From Patescibacteria group bacterium (GTDB lineage: Bacteria; Patescibacteriota; Patescibacteriia; WFTA01; S139-112): 14,046 bases of DNA. A model generated the notes under the pieces. It saw only the letters and a program-made list of their open reading frames with translations, was not told the origin of the DNA and did no database searches. Where the stretch lies: positions 1 to 14,046 of the forward strand of contig WFTA01000035.1 in NCBI GenBank assembly GCA_015485715.1. Reading direction: 5' to 3'. Positions 1 to 6,576 of the stretch are shown here, one piece after another (the stretch's first letter is position 1; every line of letters starts with the position of its first letter). The position numbers and the translations under genes are program-made.

Positions 1-118
1 ATAAATTAACCTAATTAACCTAATTCCTAATTAACCTAATCAAATCCCAATACCCAAACTTTAAAAATGAGGTTTATCTTTTTTAGGTCATTGGTTTATT
101 GGGAAATTGATTAGAATA
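1..118. repeat. Intergenic repeat block, inverted partner of 7833-7944
   Basis: AT-rich non-coding DNA built from short phrases such as CTAATTCCTAATTAACC and CAAATCCCAATACCC. The reverse complement of about 37-116 matches 7834-7912 with only a few substitutions, including the phrase AAAGATAAACCTCATTTTTA in both. The outer part (1-36) matches 7913-7944 less well. No open reading frame is supported. The rest of the gap (119-193) holds further phrases, for example a GGATTT run at 175-190 that also occurs near 5615-5639. No terminator for the response-regulator gene is visible. Confidence 0.85.
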
Positions 119-193
119 ATTAGTGCAATTAGAAATTAGAAATTCATATATTATTGGATTATTGATTTTTGTTTAGGATTTAGGATTTCGTAT

Positions 194-865
194 TTATTCC
201 TTTATCATATATCCTATTCCCCTTACAGTATGGATAAGCCTTCTACCAAAACCTTTTTCTATTTTTTGGCGAAGGTAGTTAATATATACATCAACAACTT
301 TAGTATTATAGCCTACCTTATAGCCCCAAATATGTTCAATTAACATTGTACGGGTCAAAACACGATTTTTATTCCTCATCAAGTATTCCAACAGCCTAAA
401 TTCTTTTTTAGAGAGCTTAATCACTGCTCCATTCCTTTCTACAATATGTTGGGCAGGATCTAAAGTTAAATCAGCCACCTGAAGGATCGGTTGATCTACT
501 CTGCTTCCTCTTCTACTAAGTGCTCTAACACGAGCTAAAAACTCAGGCAGGGAAAAAGGTTTTGGCAGATAATCGTCAGCACCCATATCAAGACCCCTGA
601 CCCTGTCCTCTATAGATTCTCTGGCAGTAACCATAATAACAGGAGTGGTAATACCCCTTTCTCTGATAATCTTACAAACTTCAAAACCGTCTTTGCTCCC
701 GGCAAGCATTACGTCCAAAACTATAAGATCATAATCAAAACTCTCCAATTTTCTCAAAGCATCGTCACCAGATGCAACAGATTCTGATACAATACCTTCC
801 AAGTGAAGTCCTTTTTTAAGCAGACTGACTATTTTTTCATCATCTTCTACTATTAAGACATTCAT
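194..865 (-). CDS. OmpR/PhoB-family DNA-binding response regulator
   Basis: Encodes 223 residues, the usual length for this family. An N-terminal receiver domain (about 1-115) has the acidic pocket E7-D8-D9, predicted phosphoacceptor D51 in 'IVLDVML', the switch threonine T80 in 'MVTARE' and the conserved K102 in 'LPKPF'. A C-terminal winged-helix DNA-binding domain (about 127-222) ends with the typical 'VRGIGYMIKE'. It should act in the cytoplasm as a phosphorylation-controlled transcription factor. No histidine kinase is next to it: upstream lies a non-coding region and then the unrelated PEGA gene, and downstream the window ends after 193 bp of repeats. The kinase may be outside the window or the regulator may be orphan. 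No Shine-Dalgarno sequence precedes the ATG. The final codons (ATGATAAAGGAATAA) resemble a non-coding stretch near 5664-5678. The family is certain; the target genes are unknown. Confidence 0.95.
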   Translation of the reverse strand: MNVLIVEDDEKIVSLLKKGLHLEGIVSESVASGDDALRKLESFDYDLIVLDVMLAGSKDGFEVCKIIRERGITTPVIMVTARESIEDRVRGLDMGADDYLPKPFSLPEFLARVRALSRRGSRVDQPILQVADLTLDPAQHIVERNGAVIKLSKKEFRLLEYLMRNKNRVLTRTMLIEHIWGYKVGYNTKVVDVYINYLRQKIEKGFGRRLIHTVRGIGYMIKE

Positions 866-873
866 ACAAAAAC

Positions 874-889
874 ATTATATTATATTATA
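874..889 (-). promoter_or_regulatory. Predicted -10 region of the response-regulator gene
   Basis: Read on the minus strand, three overlapping TATAAT hexamers (889-884, 884-879 and 879-874) sit 9-24 bp upstream of the ATG at 865. Each is a perfect sigma70 -10 consensus. A matching -35 is not obvious, so the exact start point is uncertain. If a downstream hexamer is used, the leader would be very short, which fits the lack of a Shine-Dalgarno sequence. Confidence 0.5.
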
Positions 890-1069
890 CTCAAAAGTCA
901 AAACGGGGAATCCTAAACACCAAGAGATAATTATTTTATTATATCACTGTATAGTTAAATTTTAGTAAGAAATATAATATAAAAGGATTGTAAAAACCAG
1001 TTAAAAATGTTTGTAATCTATACTTCATAATATCTGTGTATAAATTTTATTTTTTAGCTAAAAAAATTC

Positions 1070-1100
1070 TTAACTTTTTCTAAACAAAAAAAGCTATACT
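1070..1100 (+). promoter_or_regulatory. Possible promoter of the structured 1106-1300 locus
   Basis: TTAACT (1070-1075) and TATACT (1095-1100) resemble -35 and -10 boxes, with a longer than ideal 19-bp spacer. A transcript would begin near 1106, shortly before the first hairpin. The surrounding DNA is very AT-rich, so chance -10 matches are common. The call rests mainly on its position upstream of a + strand terminator with no + strand gene between. Confidence 0.35.
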
Positions 1101-1119
1101 TAAAATAGAAAGAAAGTAA

Positions 1120-1155
1120 AAGTGAAGCTTAAGACGCGCCCCTTAAGCTTCACTT
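1120..1155 (-). terminator. Hairpin, possible minus-strand terminator
   Basis: A perfect 14-bp inverted repeat with an 8-nt loop. Read on the minus strand it is followed by TTTACTTTCTTTC, a loose T-rich tract, so it could end leftward transcripts from the PEGA gene. On the plus strand it is followed by GAAAGG and would not terminate. It may instead be a stem of the proposed small RNA. Confidence 0.4.
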
Positions 1156-1213
1156 GAAAGGTGTGGGTATGCTGGAAAGGTCGCCACCTTAAAAGTAATC
1201 ACAATACAGTAAA

Positions 1214-1259
1214 AGAGGGTGAGCAGAAATAGTAAATAATAACAATCGGCTCACCCTCT
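1214..1259 (-). terminator. Hairpin, possible PEGA-gene terminator
   Basis: An 11-bp perfect stem (AGAGGGTGAGC with its complement) and a 24-nt loop. On the minus strand it is followed by TTTACTGTATT. It lies about 40 bp past the PEGA stop codon, a suitable place for that gene's terminator, although the loop is large and the T-tract short. Confidence 0.4.
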
Positions 1260-1274
1260 CTAAACAACCGCAAT

Positions 1275-1299
1275 ACCCCGACAAAAGGTCGGGGTTTTT
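1275..1299 (+). terminator. Rho-independent terminator, plus strand
   Basis: CCCCGAC (1276-1282) pairs with GTCGGGG (1288-1294) around an AAAAG loop and is followed directly by five T residues (1295-1299). The T-run exists only in the plus orientation; on the minus strand the hairpin is followed by ATTGCGG. A + strand transcript must therefore arrive from the left, yet no + strand protein gene lies there. The T-run overlaps the stop codon of the convergent PEGA gene. Confidence 0.75.
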
Positions 1300-2278
1300 A
1301 TTGTATTTGCATACTCCAAATTCCATCTTTAAAATCTTCTATATACAATACCCCTTTCCGAATATATAAAATAGATCGTGCTCCTTTTGCTTCTCCCAGA
1401 ATATATTGAATCCTGTCTGCCAGATCGTGGGCTTCTATAGCATATACCTTATCCTGACTTATATATATAACAGATCTGCCACTCTCACTCCATATGGCGT
1501 CATCTATCTTTTTTGAAAGTCTCACTATCATATACTTCCTTCCTGAATTTAGATCTGTAATCCATATCTCATAATCATTAAAATACATTACCTTATCATT
1601 GTCATTATTAAAATCTAGTCCTTTAGCCGGCTTAAATATGTAACTATCTTTTATGTTTCCAAAATTATCAATGCGAAAAATATAGATAATATCATTAAGT
1701 ATATCTTTAACAGAAAAATAACGAGAAACTCCCTCAAAATTTAAAAACTTATATACTGAAACAGGCAAAGTGGAAATAGTTGAAGTGGTTGATGAGAGGA
1801 TATTATCTTTCTCTATATATACTCTATTGTCTTTCTTAATAGTATAAAATTTATATATATCTCTGGAATATGAATCAGCCAATGTATATCTTCCACTTTC
1901 CTCTGTATGTTTTCTGTTATATACAGGCATTGAAGGGCTTTTAAAAACCTCAATATAATCTATAAAAGTAGATCTGGCAGGGTAAATTCTTATATCCTTT
2001 TCCCATATCTGATATCCTGATCTTCCTACCTTTATATTATATTTTTGCGGAAGTAAACTTGATATAATAGCAGGGGTTTTTTCTTCCTTAAGCTCGCCAT
2101 TTATCCAAATTTTCATATCTTTAGGATAACTTTCAACTACCAGCACTCCTGTTTTCTGTACAACCCCTTTTTTAAAATTATACCTATATCCTGAAGTATA
2201 AAACAAAACAACTACTGATATAACAACAAAAGCCAGTATAAACAAAGAATATATTATTCTGCGTGTTTTTAGAGACAT
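1298..2278 (-). CDS. Membrane-anchored PEGA-domain protein
   Basis: I place the start at the ATG at 2278 (326 residues, MSLKTRR...) rather than an in-frame TTG five codons upstream. A single hydrophobic anchor (about residues 8-26) follows a short basic N-terminus, so the body should lie outside the membrane. Next comes 'YTSGYRYN' (27-34) and a PEGA domain (about 44-112), with 'TGVLVVESYP', 'IWINGELKEEKTPAII' and 'GYQIWEKDI' matching the repeated beta-strand pattern of the family. The remaining 200 residues are rich in Tyr, Ile and Asp in beta-strand-like stretches; a propeller-type fold is possible but not shown. PEGA domains are thought to contribute to envelope or S-layer structure; the exact role here is unknown. 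There is no Shine-Dalgarno sequence: the bases before the ATG are TTTTACTGT, as at the glycosyltransferase gene at 13832. Confidence 0.85.
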   Translation of the reverse strand: MSLKTRRIIYSLFILAFVVISVVVLFYTSGYRYNFKKGVVQKTGVLVVESYPKDMKIWINGELKEEKTPAIISSLLPQKYNIKVGRSGYQIWEKDIRIYPARSTFIDYIEVFKSPSMPVYNRKHTEESGRYTLADSYSRDIYKFYTIKKDNRVYIEKDNILSSTTSTISTLPVSVYKFLNFEGVSRYFSVKDILNDIIYIFRIDNFGNIKDSYIFKPAKGLDFNNDNDKVMYFNDYEIWITDLNSGRKYMIVRLSKKIDDAIWSESGRSVIYISQDKVYAIEAHDLADRIQYILGEAKGARSILYIRKGVLYIEDFKDGIWSMQIQ

Positions 2279-2365
2279 ACAGTAAAATTTCAAAATTCAA
2301 AAATCAAAATTCAAAATTAAGGAAATAATATAATAAAAATTCAAAATTCAAAAGGCAAAATTCAA
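2279..2365. repeat. Intergenic filler of AATTCAAAA phrases
   Basis: The gap upstream of the PEGA gene is a near-tandem run of AAAATTCAAAAATCAAAATTC-type units. A similar run lies upstream of the glycosyltransferase gene at 13843-13872. No gene or clear promoter is visible. The run stops where the 102-bp element starts. Confidence 0.7.
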
Positions 2366-2467
2366 TCCAGCCCCACTTTTCAAGATTATCAGCAGATATG
2401 TTGCTTTAAATCAAATTATATACCCTTTGGTTTTATAACAAGATATACCTCAAAAAGTGGGGCTGGA
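2366..2467. mobile_element. 102-bp terminal-inverted-repeat element, copy 1 (MITE-like)
   Basis: The ends are TCCAGCCCCACTTTT and its complement. With two flanking bases per side the arms pair perfectly over 17 bp (2364-2380 with 2453-2469). The interior is AT-rich without a reading frame. A second copy at 5355-5457 matches at roughly nine positions in ten over its whole length, interior included, so the two share an origin. Size, terminal inverted repeats and lack of coding capacity suit a miniature inverted-repeat transposable element, but no target-site duplication is evident. A structured RNA or repeated regulatory element is the alternative. Confidence 0.65.
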
Positions 2468-2477
2468 TTAGGTATTA

Positions 2478-2520
2478 AAAATTGTTTATAAAATTTGAAA
2501 TTACAAAATTAAAAATTCTT
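2478..2520. repeat. 43-bp AT-rich phrase, direct repeat of 5567-5609
   Basis: This stretch matches 5567-5609 with two differences, in the same orientation and downstream of the same 102-bp element (10 bp away here, 110 bp there). It abuts the stop codon of the GT4 gene. It has no reading frame and does not form a terminator. Confidence 0.8.
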
Positions 2521-2523
2521 ATG

Positions 2524-3684
2524 TTACATATAATATTTCTCTATTATCTTATCGATTATCAGGTTTATATTATACCTGTTTACAACTTTTTGTCTATTTT
2601 TAAGCCCAATATTGTAATAATAATTCCTATTTGACATAAAAATCTCTATCTTTTGACTTAAATCAATATAATCACCGGGGGTAAAGAGTAAATTCTCTTC
2701 TTCAACCAGAGATACCACACCCGGAAGACGGGAGCAAATCACAGGCAGTCCTCCTGCCATAGCCTCTAAAACTGCTATTCCAAACGCCTCAGCTTTGTTT
2801 ACAGAAGGAAATACAAAAGCATCACATATTGTATAAAGCTCTTTCAAAAAATCGTCTGAGACAAAACCCAAAAACTCTATATTCTCTGCCAGCTCCATCT
2901 TTTGAGATAAATCTTTATAATACGCAAGCAGATCCCCCTTGCCAACTACATAGACCTTAAGTCTTTCCCTGAGCTCTGCTCTTTTTTTAAAAAGATTATC
3001 CAAAGCGTATATAAGAACATCTATACCTTTGAAATTATGAGCTTTGTCAAGTGCACCCACAAATAAAAATCTAATCTCTTCTTTTGATTTATCAATTTTT
3101 CTTTCTTTCTGATATGCATCAATATCTACAGCAAACGGAATCTCAATTATCTTTGTTTTATATTTTTCAATAAAATTGCCCAGCCACCTGCTCTCTCTGG
3201 CATAATCTATAGAACTTACCAGTATCCAGTCTGCTTTTTCAAACAGATATTTTACAAAAAAATAAGAAATTTTTTCTATTGCTTTGCGCAATCCTGAAAG
3301 CTCAGGATCATGATGAAACTGAACCACAATCCTGCATTTTAACCTCTTCTTTCCTCCTGCCAGCAAAAACAAAGCAAAAATCTCCTGAAATCCAAAAAAG
3401 GGAAGATGGAGATGCACAAGACACCCCTCTCCACAGAGCTCCTGTAGCCTCGATAAAATACGAGGTGTGAAAGCGCCATTGCCCCATTTTATATATGGCC
3501 TTAAATATTCTACCCTTACTGCCTGTATATTTTCTATTTTCTCTTTTCCATCATAAGAAGGTGTAAGAATGCTGACATCAAAACCTCTCTTAGCAAGATA
3601 AGAAGCATACATCCAGCAGGCACGGCTCATACCGGACATATATGGATAAAATACAGGAGTTATGTGAATTATTTTCTGAGGCAT
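2524..3684 (-). CDS. GT4-family (GT-B fold) glycosyltransferase
   Basis: Encodes 386 residues, typical for family GT4. The N-terminal half starts with 'IIHITPVFYPYMSGMSRACWMYASYLAKRGFDVSILTP' in parts, the usual acceptor-side Rossmann fold with a glycine-containing loop. The C-terminal nucleotide-sugar domain begins near 'IRFLFVGALDKAHNFKGID' (204-222) and holds 'VVGKGD' (246-251), 'FLGFVSDDFL' (271-280) and the EX7E signature E299...E307 in 'KAEAFGIAVLEAMAGG'. It should transfer a sugar from a nucleotide donor in surface-glycan assembly in the cytoplasm; the sugar cannot be read from sequence. It is the last gene of a minus-strand set: its ATG lies inside the end of the GT2 gene (16-bp overlap), suggesting translational coupling. 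No Shine-Dalgarno sequence or clear terminator is visible. Confidence 0.93.
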   Translation of the reverse strand: MPQKIIHITPVFYPYMSGMSRACWMYASYLAKRGFDVSILTPSYDGKEKIENIQAVRVEYLRPYIKWGNGAFTPRILSRLQELCGEGCLVHLHLPFFGFQEIFALFLLAGGKKRLKCRIVVQFHHDPELSGLRKAIEKISYFFVKYLFEKADWILVSSIDYARESRWLGNFIEKYKTKIIEIPFAVDIDAYQKERKIDKSKEEIRFLFVGALDKAHNFKGIDVLIYALDNLFKKRAELRERLKVYVVGKGDLLAYYKDLSQKMELAENIEFLGFVSDDFLKELYTICDAFVFPSVNKAEAFGIAVLEAMAGGLPVICSRLPGVVSLVEEENLLFTPGDYIDLSQKIEIFMSNRNYYYNIGLKNRQKVVNRYNINLIIDKIIEKYYM

Positions 3685-4772
3685 AGCAATTTCAATATAA
3701 TTTTCCAGTATATTTTCATAAATGGATTTCCAATTTTCTCCAGCACGATATTATCTATCTCCTGATAAGATATAGAAGGGACAAATTTTCTGCATACCTG
3801 ATAAAATTGGCTGTCAAAACACGATATCTGCTTTCTTAAATTCCTTCTTTCCTCTATAATCTTATCAAAATTGATTAAAATATAAAGATATGACTTTATC
3901 TTTTCTTTCCAAAACCCTCTCAAGAAAGAAAAGGATAAAACACCAATCTCGAGTGCAATATAGGCAGGGAGAATAAGCAGGAAATAAAGCGCAGGATAGT
4001 ATTTAAACGCAAAATACTGCCTGTTCCTTTCCATAAGATAATATTTGTATTTTGATATCCCCTTTTTAACATCTGAATTACTTTTTAAAAAAACATACTT
4101 GTGGTATACTTTTGCTTCTTTTACCAATACATTCTTATACCCCCATATTCTAGCCCTCACACCTATTTCTGTATCTTCGTGGTAACTTTCCATCTTATCA
4201 TCAAACAAGCCTATCTTCCTTAAAATATCTGATCTCAAAAGACAGGCAGCGCCAGAGCAATACACAATATCCTCATCTAAACTGCTAAATGTATCCTCAA
4301 CAAAAGACAAATTATCTCTGGCATATGCAATCCCCAGAAAATGAAGCATGCCACCGGATGAATTTATCCTTTGTTTGTCGCTCCAATAAAGAAGAAGCGG
4401 CTGAAGAGAAAATATTTTATCATCACTTTCGCCCTTTTTAACCAGCAAAGATAAAAAATCAGGATCAACTACTGTATCCTGATTTAAAAGCAAAATCCAT
4501 CTGCATCCTCTGGACAAAGCTTTTTTTATACCCACATTGTTTCCGCCTGCAAATCCTAAATTCCTACTAAGTTCAATCAACTCCATGTTATCCCTTCTGT
4601 TTTGCTTTAAAAACTCAACTGAATCATCAGCTGATTTGTTGTCAACAAAAAAATACTCCAGAGTATACCCTTCAGGCACTTTTACTCTGTAAAGAGAATT
4701 AAGCAAATCATCAAGATATTCTCTTCCATTATATACAACCACCACTACTCCTATTTTATATATTTTATTCAT
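3669..4772 (-). CDS. GT2-family glycosyltransferase (rhamnosyltransferase-like)
   Basis: Encodes 367 residues. The GT-A fold is marked by 'VVVVVYNG' (9-16), 'FFVDNKSAD' (41-49), 'NLGFAGGNN' (71-79), the DXD-like 'LLNQDT' with D99, and 'HEDTEIGVRARIWGY' (198-212), which carries the conserved acidic pair near the active site. The order matches the WcaE/RfbF-like group acting on O-antigen or other surface polysaccharides. A hydrophobic segment (about 261-285) may dock the protein at the inner face of the membrane. It follows the DUF2304 gene by 6 bp and overlaps the next GT4 gene by 16 bp, so the three are probably one transcript. DUF2304 proteins are often found beside GT2 enzymes, which supports a functional link. 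The donor sugar cannot be determined. Confidence 0.93.
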   Translation of the reverse strand: MNKIYKIGVVVVVYNGREYLDDLLNSLYRVKVPEGYTLEYFFVDNKSADDSVEFLKQNRRDNMELIELSRNLGFAGGNNVGIKKALSRGCRWILLLNQDTVVDPDFLSLLVKKGESDDKIFSLQPLLLYWSDKQRINSSGGMLHFLGIAYARDNLSFVEDTFSSLDEDIVYCSGAACLLRSDILRKIGLFDDKMESYHEDTEIGVRARIWGYKNVLVKEAKVYHKYVFLKSNSDVKKGISKYKYYLMERNRQYFAFKYYPALYFLLILPAYIALEIGVLSFSFLRGFWKEKIKSYLYILINFDKIIEERRNLRKQISCFDSQFYQVCRKFVPSISYQEIDNIVLEKIGNPFMKIYWKIILKLLCLRK

Positions 4773-4778
4773 ACCAAA

Positions 4779-5114
4779 TTATCTTTCTTTCCTGTCTTCA
4801 TCTTTTAAAGCAATATGAGATATGATTTTGGTAATATCTCTCTCTATCTTTTCAATCCTGACAAAAATTCTGAACAAAAGATAAAAAACCAAAACAAGAG
4901 ACAAGTAAATTACAAGGTCAGCACCTCTGCCAACTCCCAAAAGCATTGCCAGATAAGAAGAAGTATCAGGCCAGATAACTATAAACCCTGCCCCAATCCA
5001 AAACAAAACCCAGAGTACAAACTCTTTTACTGTAAGCTCTTTTTTGAGATACTTGGACGCTATCCTGCTGATGATAAGGATAATAATTATAAGGAGAAAT
5101 ATTTTGATAAACAT
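4779..5114 (-). CDS. DUF2304 small membrane protein
   Basis: Encodes 111 residues with three predicted membrane segments (about 3-18, 33-49 and 64-85) and a charged C-terminal helix with 'RIEKIERDITKIISHIAL' (86-103). The signature 'LGVGRGADLVIYL' (59-71) is characteristic of DUF2304. Members are small membrane proteins usually encoded next to glycosyltransferases in polysaccharide loci; a molecular function is not established. Here it is the first gene of the DUF2304-GT2-GT4 set. The ATG at 5114 follows AT-rich DNA without a Shine-Dalgarno sequence. The upstream region (5115-5704) is repeat-filled, with no convincing promoter. Confidence 0.88.
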   Translation of the reverse strand: MFIKIFLLIIIILIISRIASKYLKKELTVKEFVLWVLFWIGAGFIVIWPDTSSYLAMLLGVGRGADLVIYLSLVLVFYLLFRIFVRIEKIERDITKIISHIALKDEDRKER

Positions 5115-5139
5115 AATAAAAATTTAAATCAGTAAAATT

Positions 5140-5354
5140 AGCCCAACTGCTCTAATTCCTAATTATTCTAATCAAATCCCAAGCACCAAACAACAATATT
5201 TTAAAATCCGAAATTCTAAATTCTAAATCCTAAACATAAGAATTCCAAATACCAAAATCCAAATGTCAAATAAAATCCCAAGCCCCAAATCCAAAATAAC
5301 AATAATGATAGTTTTGGCTTTGACACTGTATATTGGTCAACTTGCCAAGCTCCA
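5140..5354. repeat. Intergenic phrase array, inverted homologue of 7895-8030
   Basis: Part of a 590-bp gap without a gene. It is built of phrases such as CTAATTCCTAATTATTC, CAAATCCCAAGCACC and AATATTTTAAAATCCG. The reverse complement of 7895-8030 contains close versions of the same phrases but in swapped order: the TCTAATCAAATCCCAA block comes first here and last there. AATCC and AAATC words then run on to about 5300. The stretch 5305-5354 is less repetitive (GTTTTGGCTTTGACACTG) and holds no recognisable feature. Confidence 0.75.
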
Positions 5355-5457
5355 CCCAGCCCCACTTTTCAAGATTATCTGCAGATATGTTGCTTTAAAT
5401 CAAATTACACACCCATTGGCTTTATAACACAGATTTACCTCAAAAAGTGGGGCTGGG
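5355..5457. mobile_element. 103-bp terminal-inverted-repeat element, copy 2 (MITE-like)
   Basis: Ends CCCAGCCCCACTTTT and complement; the arms pair perfectly over 16 bp (5354-5369 with 5443-5458). It has the same orientation as copy 1 at 2366-2467, with about eight substitutions and one inserted base. At the outermost pair copy 1 has T...A and copy 2 has C...G, so both arms changed together. No reading frame and no clear target duplication. The element interrupts phrase-type repeat DNA, as copy 1 does. Confidence 0.65.
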
Positions 5458-5461
5458 TTGA

Positions 5462-5700
5462 ATTTGACATTTGAGCTTTGGAATTTGACATTTATTAGAT
5501 TGGGTTATTGGGAAATTAGTTAGAGTAATCAGGAATTTTTTAATTGGTTTAAAAATTAGAACATTTAAAATTGTTTATAAAATTAAAAATTACAAAATTA
5601 AAAATTCTTTTTGGTTTTTGTTTAGGATTTCGGATTTCGGATTTTTTTATTTAATACTCTTTTCACTCCTTTATCATATCAAACCATTGTTATATAGTAA
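5462..5700. repeat. Intergenic phrase array downstream of the HExxH gene
   Basis: 5462-5506 repeats at 8047-8091 in the same orientation with two mismatches (ATTTGACATTT and TTTATTAGATTGGGTT phrases). 5567-5609 repeats 2478-2520. 5615-5639 matches 166-190 at all but one position, and CCTTTATCATAT at 5668-5679 recurs at 199-210. The interval therefore looks assembled from pieces found in at least three other gaps. No gene, promoter or terminator is visible. Confidence 0.8.
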
Positions 5701-5704
5701 AGAA

Positions 5705-6562
5705 TTACTTCTTTCTTTCACTGCCAATAAACGAAGCAAATCCCTCATTGGATTTATATCTTAAAAATCCTAATCCCTGTAAAAATTTATCTATCAAATC
5801 AGATATTTTGTATCCTGCTTTGGATAAAATTCCTTCTACTATCTCAATATCATGTTTAGACGGAGATACACTATATTTCTCTAAATACCCTTCTATACTC
5901 CCTATTTCCATCTCTTTCATCCTGCCTTGATATTTTGTTTTTGTGATAATTGTATACAAAACATTATAAACCAAACACTCAGCTATCCATTCATGAAAAA
6001 TTCTATCTTTAGACCATTCACGATCTCTGTTTTGATAATTAGACTTAAAGCCGCTATTTTTGGTAATATATCTATTAATTTTATCTAAAAGATTTTCTTT
6101 TTTATTTTTATCTATTACATCTAAATATAATATAACTATTGCATGTACCAGCTCATGCAGTATAGTGATTGCAAATCTTGCATACGGCATATCCTTTACT
6201 CTCTCTGCTACAACTTGCAAAATATTTTCCTGTGCACCATCTTCTTTTTGTCTTACAATAAAATATGCAACAAAATATTCCTCCCTGTCTTCATTTTTCG
6301 GGTTTCTTAGTTCTACCCGATCAAGATATCCTGCTATTCCTGCTTTTTCTAAAAAATTATTTAATTCATCTTTTGTTAATTCTAATCCTCCTATTTTTAA
6401 TTGATTAAAGGTATATATTATATTCTCTTCTGTTTTTTCTTTTTTCTCTCCTGCCAGCAGATTAACATTAACAAAAGGAAATTTATCTAAAATTAAAGCC
6501 AAGAAAAGCGATTTTCCAAATCTCTTTAAAAATTCTCTTCTACTCACTGTTCCTTTCTCCAT
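5705..6562 (-). CDS. Predicted Tat-exported HExxH metallopeptidase-like protein
   Basis: Encodes 285 residues. The N-terminus 'SRREFLKRFGKSLFLALIL' (7-25) matches a twin-arginine signal: S-R-R-x-F-L-K then a hydrophobic stretch, so the folded protein may be exported or membrane-tethered. There is no signal-peptidase II lipobox. Residues 136-140 read HELVH, the HExxH zinc-binding motif, within 'ARFAITILHELVHAIVILYLD'. A later helix 'FHEWIAECLVYN' (189-200) offers E191 or E195 as a third zinc ligand, as in gluzincin peptidases. I do not recognise the family; the substrate is unknown. The gene begins 14 bp after the GT4 gene at 6577-7746, so the two are probably co-transcribed and the protein may belong to the same envelope process. 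The central part (155-185) is rich in Lys and Asn. Confidence 0.7.
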   Translation of the reverse strand: MEKGTVSRREFLKRFGKSLFLALILDKFPFVNVNLLAGEKKEKTEENIIYTFNQLKIGGLELTKDELNNFLEKAGIAGYLDRVELRNPKNEDREEYFVAYFIVRQKEDGAQENILQVVAERVKDMPYARFAITILHELVHAIVILYLDVIDKNKKENLLDKINRYITKNSGFKSNYQNRDREWSKDRIFHEWIAECLVYNVLYTIITKTKYQGRMKEMEIGSIEGYLEKYSVSPSKHDIEIVEGILSKAGYKISDLIDKFLQGLGFLRYKSNEGFASFIGSERKK

Positions 6563-6576
6563 ACATTTTTATTAAA

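Larger units (their letters stand above)
1106..1300 (+). ncRNA. Candidate structured small RNA (about 195 nt)
   Basis: No protein frame occupies this interval, yet it has three strong stem-loops in 180 bp. Stem 1 is a perfect 14-bp helix (1120-1133 with 1142-1155) around the loop ACGCGCCC. A weaker stem pairs AAGGTG (1158-1163) with CACCTT (1185-1190). Stem 3 is a perfect 11-bp helix (1214-1224 with 1249-1259) enclosing a 24-nt A-rich loop. The locus ends in a forward intrinsic terminator and has a promoter-like sequence upstream. Unlike the other gaps it does not carry the dispersed intergenic phrases. I looked for SRP RNA, RNase P RNA, tmRNA and 6S hallmarks and found none. The alternative is a stack of terminators for the convergent PEGA gene, since stems 1 and 3 are followed by T-rich DNA on the minus strand. 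Confidence 0.4.

Noticed and set aside
1106..1300. Identification of the structured locus as SRP RNA, RNase P RNA, tmRNA or 6S RNA
   Set aside because: No GGAAG-type SRP tetraloop region, no RNase P core words, no tRNA-like ends, and the stems are sequential instead of one long rod as in 6S.
1298..2293. TTG start of the PEGA gene at 2293 (and likewise 13847 for the PMT-like gene)
   Set aside because: An ATG lies five codons inside in both cases, and the extra residues come from the repeat-like TTGAA/TTTTACTGT sequence that precedes both genes.
2364..2469. The 102-bp element as a simple rho-independent terminator
   Set aside because: The loop is about 70 nt, neither side is followed by a T-run, and the interior is conserved between copies, which a terminator would not need.
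5140..5700. CRISPR array in the repeat-rich gap
   Set aside because: Repeats are irregular in length, spacing and orientation, with no constant repeat-spacer period and no cas genes nearby.
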